From Trichobilharzia szidati (lineage: Eukaryota; Platyhelminthes; Trematoda; Strigeidida; Schistosomatidae), in contig OX235273.1 in the NCBI GenBank assembly GCA_944472155.2, positions 80,036,793 to 80,100,792 of the forward strand: a DNA stretch of 64,000 nucleotides. The letters run 5' to 3'. How positions within the stretch are numbered: the first letter of the stretch is position 1; every line of letters starts with the position of its first letter. Below are positions 57,065 through 64,000 of this stretch, in pieces. A program made the translations under genes and the position numbers. The notes beneath the pieces were generated by a model. The model made no database searches, was not told where the DNA came from, and worked only from the letters and a program-made list of their open reading frames with translations.

Positions 57065-57704
57065 TTTGCAAATTAACTATCCAGCTCAGAGAACACAACC
57101 ACATCAAAATCATCCACCTGAGCTACAAATCTTCTCTATTATATCTAAGTACATCACGTGATGCAATACTTTTAGATCTGAAACACAGACCAATCCCTTA
57201 TGGTATTTTTCTTTCATCTCCGAGATATGCTCACGGTTAGTTTGAAAGCCGATTGGAAGTGTGCATGAGTACATTTCGCAACTTTATGACATAACTGAAT
57301 ATTTAAAACAATAAGAATCAGAGAAAATATGATACGTTGTCTTAGGTAGCCCAGTGATTCAAGTAGGCTGCCATAACATTTTAAAAAGGCAGTCTGAATG
57401 TAGTGGACGATTCATGCCTCCGTACAGAGGTCCACAGATGCCCTATCCGACCTTGTGCATGGCACTGCCAATCATCTCTCCTTTTCAATGGAATTTTTAT
57501 CTAGTTTTTTTTTTTGGGGGGGGGGAATGCAGTGTAAATCCATAAGCGAGGCTTTCTTCCAGCGTTTTACTTAGACATGCCTACAGTTGGCAAGCTTCAA
57601 TAAAAAGTGCTACATCCCATACTAGAGGACAGCTTTCTGAAAACAATCGTTTAACACCTCAGAAATCTCACAGATAGATTAAATATAAACATGATATCAA
57701 GTAT

Positions 57705-57895
57705 TGGTTTGTAGGGATTTGGTTGATTGGTTACAGGATTTCATCATGAACTGACATCAGTTAGAGAACCATTGGAAAATCACCAGGGAGTACTGGACAG
57801 CTGTTTCGTCTTAGTTTGCGAATCCCAGGTTTTCCAATGGTTTTCTAACCAATATCAGCTCATGATGAAATCCTGTGACCAATAAACATGTTTCA
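57705..57895. mobile_element. Inverted pair of Smalpha SINE halves (hairpin)
   Basis: 57720-57830 is a minus-strand SINE tail with half a hammerhead (GAAACAGCTGTCCAG in reverse complement). It joins, within the helix II region, a plus-strand tail (ccaggttttccaatgg to 57890). The outer ends are complementary (ttggttacaggatttcatcatga with its mirror), so transcripts would fold into a hairpin. Confidence 0.75.
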
Positions 57896-58154
57896 TTGAT
57901 GAAACTAACAATAAATTTATTCAGAATATATTTACTTGTGCTAATAATTATATTCTTTTGTTTTTTTTCCTTGTCCAATGTTCAAATATCACTAGGATAA
58001 CCTTTTTCGATAATGCCTAATCTTTTGAAGTATAAATATCAAAATTCTCAGTAGAATTTCTTATACTTAAAGCATTTGTTTTGTAAGGATGCAAGTGAAC
58101 TATGGAAATATTTAATATTTTCCATACCATGTTACACCGACCCACCCACGCACA

Positions 58155-58187
58155 CACGGATAGATAGATAGACAGACAGACCGACAT
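58155..58187. repeat. GATA/GACA microsatellite
   Basis: Three to four gata units followed by gaca units, a short tetranucleotide array in otherwise non-coding DNA. Confidence 0.85.
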
Positions 58188-58679
58188 ATCTGTCATAAAG
58201 TGTAGCGTATCGGCTAGAATTTCATATTTTGTTTCCTTTGCTGTATTTTAACATATACATAGGTGGAAATTACAAATAATATTTCTGCATGTTAAATTAC
58301 TTACACACACACACAAGAAAAAAAATTCATATTTGTAAAGTATCTGTAGAAGTTTTCTTTTCTGTGTGAAGAAAAGAGGAGTGACATTTATGTAGATAAT
58401 CTGTCTATTTTTAGCTAATATAACAATACTTATACAGGAACAATTGAACTACAACAACACATAATTGGCACATAACTTTCGACTTTTGTCGATGAATTTA
58501 AGCGTTAATAATAAGTTGACTGTTGTTTAGGCTAAGAAGATTAAATTATCATTATCATTATGATTATCTTAGATTATCTGTTTTTCAAGCATTGTCTATT
58601 CACAAAGCAGTTGCTTTAGTGTTATTCTAACATCATATATCTATCACATTTTTCTAAAGTTATACAGAACGGATTAACA

Positions 58680-59900
58680 ATAAGAAACTGTGGAAACAAG
58701 TCAACCTAGAAACTTAGACAATCTGGAATCACCCAAACTCTACTTTCACAATTTGTCAACTCTCGTATCTTACCTATTCTACTTTACTGCTCCCCGTTAA
58801 TCTTTCCTGGGCTACTGAAAAAGGACTATACCATCTTGAGAAGGATGTTGAAGGAGGTTGTTGGACTAGTGGTGTAAAACTCAGTCAGCTCGTCACTACA
58901 TTAGTTGAAAGGCATCTGAATACATGCGAAAAATGATCTAAAACCATACTCTCCGACCCCCAACACCCCCTCTATTCCCAACTCTCTCCTGGTATCTCAT
59001 CAGGTAGAACCAGAAATCAGTATACAATAATCTATGCTTGTACAACCAAGTACAGGAACTCAACGATACTATACTTGGCCCGTGTTCTAAATGACAGAGA
59101 CAATGTTAATCGCGAAACCTATGACTTGCTTTGTTATTAATAACATAATTTTAGGCTCTTTTATTTCTCTCTTATTCTGTATTCTATAGTGAACTCCTTC
59201 TTAAACATACTTAGCTACCTAAATTGTTAACATTGGCTTACTTTTTGTACTTTACTGTATTCCTTCTTTTGTGTATCTACTGGTCCCGACTATATTGGCA
59301 CTATGAGTATTACCAAATTGTCCTGTCATTAACCATCATGTAATTATTAGTTTTTGTGGTTTTTTTAAATATTTTTTTCGGCAATATTAAACTGACAATC
59401 ATAGGTTGTGAACGCCATCACCATCATCTCAAAAATTTTGTATTATGCAGGATTACTCACACTACCAGTACAAACACTGCATTAGACCTGACAGTTAAAC
59501 ACAAAACAACAACCCTGAAATGTTATTTTATGATTGTTTAGTGTTGTTTCAACCAAATTAACTGACCATCTTGGCGATAAACATTTTTAAATATCATTTC
59601 ATAACTTCTTGTATGACTACAGCTTTACTGTCACCATGCATAATCACATCATAGCTTCCACTACCCAATACTGAGTTATTATTATATGCTGTTTATTTTC
59701 CTTTCTACTTCTTGGTATTTTTTCGCATTAAAAAAATTATTTTGTGTTTTTTTGCTGTTGTTGTCTTCATATTTATTTTTTTTGAAATACTCCTTTTAAA
59801 TGTTTGATAAAATTAGATGCAAATATTGTAGATATGTGCTGAAAATTCTACACTGTACCACTAGTACTGTTTCTGGAATAAAGCAAATTATTATTATTAT
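58680..59900 (+). other. Unassigned repeat-like region with AATAAA-type end
   Basis: No reading frame is recognised. The stretch ends ggaataaagcaaatt followed by (ATT)n at 59888-59905, which looks like the 3' end of a LINE. Earlier parts show no RT motif. Confidence 0.3.
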
Positions 59901-59904
59901 TATT

Positions 59905-60180
59905 AAGAATCAATCGCTCCTAAAAATATGTCGAAGAAGACGGGTCAGACACATACATACACACACAGAAGAGACAATTGTGTGAGATTATACACCAAGC
60001 CCTCGAGTGGAACCCAAAATGGGAAACAACGAGTTGGGCATCCAAGGAGGGAAATCGACGAGATGACAGCCTATTAGCAATCGTGGAGCGATCTAAAGAG
60101 AACTGCTAAGAATAGGAAAAAATGGAGATGTTTTGTTGAATTCATATGTTCCACTCGGAACCTAAGGGGAATAATATTGA
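59905..60180 (+). mobile_element. LINE B 3' fragment
   Basis: Matches the 3' end: aaatatgtcgaagaagacggg, ccctcgagtggaacccaaa, gggcatccaagg, then ttccactcggaacctaaggg at about 60150. Follows (ATT)n at 59888. Confidence 0.6.
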
Positions 60181-60304
60181 CATATTATTTTCGCATTCTG
60201 ACAAAACAGATGGCGAATAAACTAATTTCGTCTTGAAGTTAGGACTGAAAGCGTTGTACATGAAGGCATTAAAAGTTTAACAACTAGGCTCTTTTTATTT
60301 TTTA

Positions 60305-60485
60305 ATTCTTTATTTTGATTATAGCTTCATTCCACCCAGTACTTTTGGTAGAATTATGGAATTTTCAGCATGTGATATCGGGAGCCCAAATTCATGGGCC
60401 GACCATTGATATCAGGTGTGCGTCAGCCGGAGATCGAACTCTGGACCATGTGCATAGTCGGTGAGATTCCTAACCGCTGTGCCTA
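60305..60485 (-). mobile_element. tRNA-derived SINE, subfamily as at 8700-8900
   Basis: Shares atggaattttcagcatg and gatatcgggagcccaaatt with 8700-8900. The head is decayed (ggagatcgaactctgg) and ends near the tctgtgcctaaagc border. Confidence 0.65.
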
Positions 60486-61081
60486 AAGCAACCTGACTTC
60501 TGCCTAAGTATAAACATGGATTCACTCGAATCACTTAACTATACATTTAATGTTATCGTTCATGGGATGCTGGAAAAGGCATTGATGTCATTCAGCATAA
60601 AAACTGAAAAATACTGTGTTGTCAGTTATTACTAATAGCTACAAGAATTAAAAAAAAAGATGGTTGCAATACCTACAAATTTTGATTTTTGTCTTAAGAT
60701 GTTTTAGGATTGTGAACATGGTGATTTTCGCTCCGTTGTTTTAATCATTGTTGACTTTCATGTAGATATTTACGTAGTAATATCGGCATCTACATAGTTT
60801 ATTTCATTACTTTCATCGTATTCAAAGGCGACATGGCGACAGGCAGCAGGAATGGATATCTCCTGGGGAAATATATTATTGAGATAATTGTATTGTCTCC
60901 TAAACTTGAGTGTAATTTTCCTTGATGGGAAGTTTTATAATTTCTAGTCTGATTGAAGATTTTTAAAGGGATACTTGGTTGATAATGGCTAAGAGTAAAG
61001 TCCAGGACGCGTTCTTCGTCTGATTTGGGATGTACCTGCATCCTCAGTGACTGCTGATGTTTCAAAAGCGACTCAAACCCA

Positions 61082-62168
61082 TATTAATATATGTGTAAAA
61101 CTTGGGCATTGTGGTGGTAAGTAATTCCATATTAGTTTGTTTATTAGATGTATCACACAGTCAGGGAGACAGTATTATTTACTGGATGACACAGTTTCGA
61201 ACAAAATTTATTACTCATAATCATATCATCAATTATAATCACACGATATAGGATGTCAGTAAAAATAGGATTGGTGAAATGTTTAAATAACAGGGCACAA
61301 AAACTAAGCAGTACCAAGGAAAATCTAAGACAGGAAGTGATACATATAAGAGAAGCCTTGAAACTTAATAATTATCCTTTTAAATTAGTCAGGAAATATG
61401 TAGGGAAATGTAAAAATAAAATAAATAATGGTAGTAGTGATAGTGATAATAATAATATTAATGACGAAATGCAAGTCAAATGTGCGCAGGACAACACCAA
61501 CAATAAGAAATCTAAATCATCAGTAGTAATTCCATACAAGGAAGGAACCTCGGAAACCTTACGCAGAATTCTTAACAAAGCAGGAATAAGAGTGGCTGGC
61601 ATTCAAATCCACAAACTCAATTAGAAACAATCTTTGTCGGTTAAAGGATCAATCCTGTGGAGTCTTTAAAACAAAACAATTTAGTTTATCTAATACCCTG
61701 CTTGCAGTGATTGTCAGGTCAAATACATAGGTCAAACTAGTAGAATAGGGGCAGTCAGACTAGCCAAGAATAAGATAAGAAATCTAGAGAATAGTTCAGC
61801 TATAGCATTCACTACATGCAACTACACACAACCATACAACAGGATGGGAGGGATAAGATGACAGTTTTAAAATCTAATGTCACAGGATGGAGGGAGAGAT
61901 TGACAACAGAAGCTTTGTTTATCGAATCAACTGCAAACACGTGTAGTAGGAACAATTCAACACGTGTCCCAGATATTTGGAAAGTTATACTACCCCTACG
62001 ACAAATAGGAAAGAATAAAGAAAACTACAAAACTCAAGTTTCAAAGTCGTGTGATTACATTTGATATGATTATGAACAATAATAAATTTTGTTCGAAACT
62101 GTGTCATCCAGTAAATAATACTGTTTCATCACTGTGTGATATATCTAATAAACAAACTAATATCGAAA
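61082..62168 (+). mobile_element. Penelope-like element with inverted termini and 12-bp target duplication
   Basis: 1087 bp between GACTCAAACCCA copies at 61070-61081 and 62169-62180. The inverted termini (about 61120-61250 and 62050-62165) share tttattagatatatcacac-like sequence. The frame at 61253-61624 carries the RT C-terminal block, an Asn-rich linker and VIPYKEGTSETLRRIL. A stop-broken GIY-YIG (KYIGQTSRIG) follows at about 61715. It has split a tRNA-derived SINE. It is closely related to the PLE at 24421-26218. Confidence 0.88.
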
Positions 62169-62180
62169 GACTCAAACCCA

Positions 62181-62245
62181 GCATTTATCGTTTCAAAAGC
62201 TGAAGCCTTATCCACTAGGTTAATGAGCCACGATAGCCACCTTTT
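62181..62245 (-). mobile_element. Remainder of the SINE split by the PLE at 61082
   Basis: After the second target duplication the sequence continues aagccttatccactagg, the tRNA-like end of the 47398-type SINE. Its other part (tgtacctgcatcctcagtg) lies at 61030-61060. Confidence 0.55.
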
Positions 62246-62249
62246 TGTG

Positions 62250-63865
62250 ACTTTTTTTTAAAGCTGTTTTGAACTCCCCGTCGAAACGTCCATACTAGAA
62301 GTCAACATGTTAACTGAGATCAATCATTTTGATCCAGTAAGATCAGTTAAAGAGAAATTAAAAGTAATAATGTTATAAAAAAGGTGTGAGAAGTATTTGT
62401 AATTTCGAGTTATCAGTGGTTTAGTTATTTGATTACTTCATGTCTTCCTGGACAATACTTCAAATTAACTTGGTATAATCTAAACAACGAATTGAGGAAA
62501 TAGCAAAACTGAACCCATGTGGAGTGTACTACTGACAAGAATTTATAAGTAGTCGTACTGAATTGTGTTTGATATCTTCTACAAGAATCTTGTATAGCAG
62601 AGCATCATATTCAGTTGAGAAGAGGAGAAGTAAGCATCCATTACGAAACAGTATGGAAAGCAAGAAAATAAGACCAGAATATGAATACATTTTGCAAACT
62701 GAGATTTCAGTGTATGATTTATTCTTTTTTTTGTATTTTCCTATCACTGTATATCTCATTTTGCCGAGAGAAAAACCCAGTTTCTCTTCCACTTACCACC
62801 GTCATTAGGATGGCTATACTTTCGGTTGAATGTTTATATCATTAATGAAGTGACCTAGAAACAGTGGTTTATATGACGTCACTCTGACTGGTGATCACTA
62901 CCAATTATTGATTATTAGCAAAATCATCTGGAAAAAAAGCTTGCGATAAAATTGGTGTATAGGATAATGAGTCACAATTGATTAGATATATGAATGAAAA
63001 ACTAGATAAATAGGGGTCAATATAATGTCCAATAAACGTGCGTAAAACTGATGATCGGAAAATAAAGCATATTCCTAAATGGCTCCAGAAGCGAATCAAA
63101 TCCTCTGAACCCATCAGTGATGAAATGTTTACTACTTTTGCAGGATTTCACTCATCCTACCTTTCCATCATATGATATTCACATTTCTGAATTTACTTTA
63201 CTTAGACAAAGCAATTAGAAGATGTAATTTGTTTGAATCGTGTAATGTATTCGCGGAACACCCATTTCGAACAAACTCATCACATATGGACTTGTCATGC
63301 GAAATAAATATGAAATTTATAAAGAGTTAAGAGGTGAGAAAATAGACAAGTTAGGTCAAGTTAAAAGGACATTTTGAAGGTCAAAATAACAATGAAGATC
63401 ACTAAACCAAATAACACAGGTAATAGTACGTCTACGCTGGTTGGCATCAAAACAAAGTTTACGAAGGAAGGTAGGTTTAGTGTGATGACGAATTGTTGCT
63501 TTGAACACATAAAGATGGTTTAAACTTCCTATTTGGCAGCTAGGGCTTCCACAAACTTTAGGATACGCCATCCCCCAAACATTTTTATAGATAGGTTTAT
63601 AAGACGTGTAAACATCAATTATATGTCTTGTCTTTATAATATGTTTCTCAATAGAGGAGCTAGGTCTCCTGTTCTCACGGTTAATGGGTTCTGGGGATTG
63701 TATTTGCTTCTGGATCCATTTAAGAATATGCTTTATTTTCCGATTATCACTTTCACGCATGTTTATTGAACTTTAGGTTGACCTCTGTTTATTTAGTTAT
63801 TCATTTATATATCTATTCAATTGTTACTCATAATCCTATACACCAATATTATTATATTTTCAACT
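62250..63865. other. No recognised gene; one 134-codon minus frame
   Basis: The - strand frame at 63356-63760 starts MRESDNRKIKHILKWIQKQ and contains CGSPSCQIGSLNHLY. No domain, splice context or repeat match was recognised. A + strand frame overlaps it. It may be chance or an exon of an unseen gene. Confidence 0.3.
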
Positions 63866-64000
63866 ATTGGCTTGTAGGGATTTGATTGATTGGTTACACG
63901 ACTTCATCATGAGCTGACAACGGTTAGAGAACCATTGGAAAACCAACTGGGAGTACTGGACAGCCAGCTGTTTTGTCCTAATCCAGGACTCTTCATCAGT
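63866..64000 (-). mobile_element. Smalpha-type SINE cut by the window end
   Basis: Minus-strand tail and hammerhead. CTGATGA is present at the very edge. The GAAA core reads AAAA. Helix III is longer than in the other copies (ACAGC/GCTGT, loop TG). The tRNA-like head lies outside the window. Confidence 0.75.

Noticed and set aside
62529..62792. 87-codon minus frame as a membrane protein gene
   Set aside because: Hydrophobic stretches arise from T-rich codons; no start context, splice sites or homologue recognised.

Overview
The window reads as nuclear DNA of a trematode, most likely a blood fluke (Schistosoma or a close relative); the species cannot be fixed. The reasons are AT-rich DNA, tiny 31-36 bp introns in the 5' parts of genes, tRNA-derived SINEs carrying hammerhead ribozymes (the Smalpha type known from schistosomes), and a high density of Penelope-like (PLE), RTE-like, CR1-like and Ty3/gypsy retroelements. 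Most long open frames are retroelement remnants.

Two host genes are supported. RPS3A (ribosomal protein eS1) is complete in four exons on the + strand at 33716-34598. On the - strand, exons 1-5 of a TADA3 (SAGA/ADA complex subunit) orthologue lie at 14697-14799, 14316-14665, 10982-11049, 8111-8292 and 5134-5278. All splice phases agree, and a weaker sixth exon sits at 713-749. Its introns hold LINE, SINE and PLE copies. Two tRNA-Glu(UUC) genes are also present.

Layout. 1-14.1 kb: TADA3 3' exons plus foldback, SINE and LINE insertions. 14.09-26.37 kb: a large, nearly identical inverted repeat (3.6 kb arms, 3.27 kb spacer). Each arm carries TADA3 exons 1-2, a tRNA-Glu, a SINE and a PLE; the right arm is interrupted by a second PLE with an 11-bp target duplication. 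26.4-30.7 kb: a decayed Ty3/gypsy element on the - strand. 30.8-33.0 kb: PLE and CR1-like LINE debris. 33.7-34.6 kb: RPS3A. 36.3-45.1 kb: RTE-like LINEs with a nested PLE, and another PLE. 45.1-47.1 kb: a second Ty3/gypsy element, internally deleted, with an inverted LTR pair. 47.4-64 kb: SINEs, LINE B copies and three more PLEs.

The recurring theme is self-cleaving ribozyme signatures and inverted structures. Well over a dozen hammerhead-like motifs (intact to decayed) occur in SINEs and in PLE termini, sharing a minimal helix III. The PLEs sit between inverted terminal repeats with 9-12 bp target duplications, and several SINEs exist as inverted half-pairs. The TADA3 inverted duplication is the most interesting host-gene feature, because any read-through transcript would form a long hairpin containing TADA3 exons.
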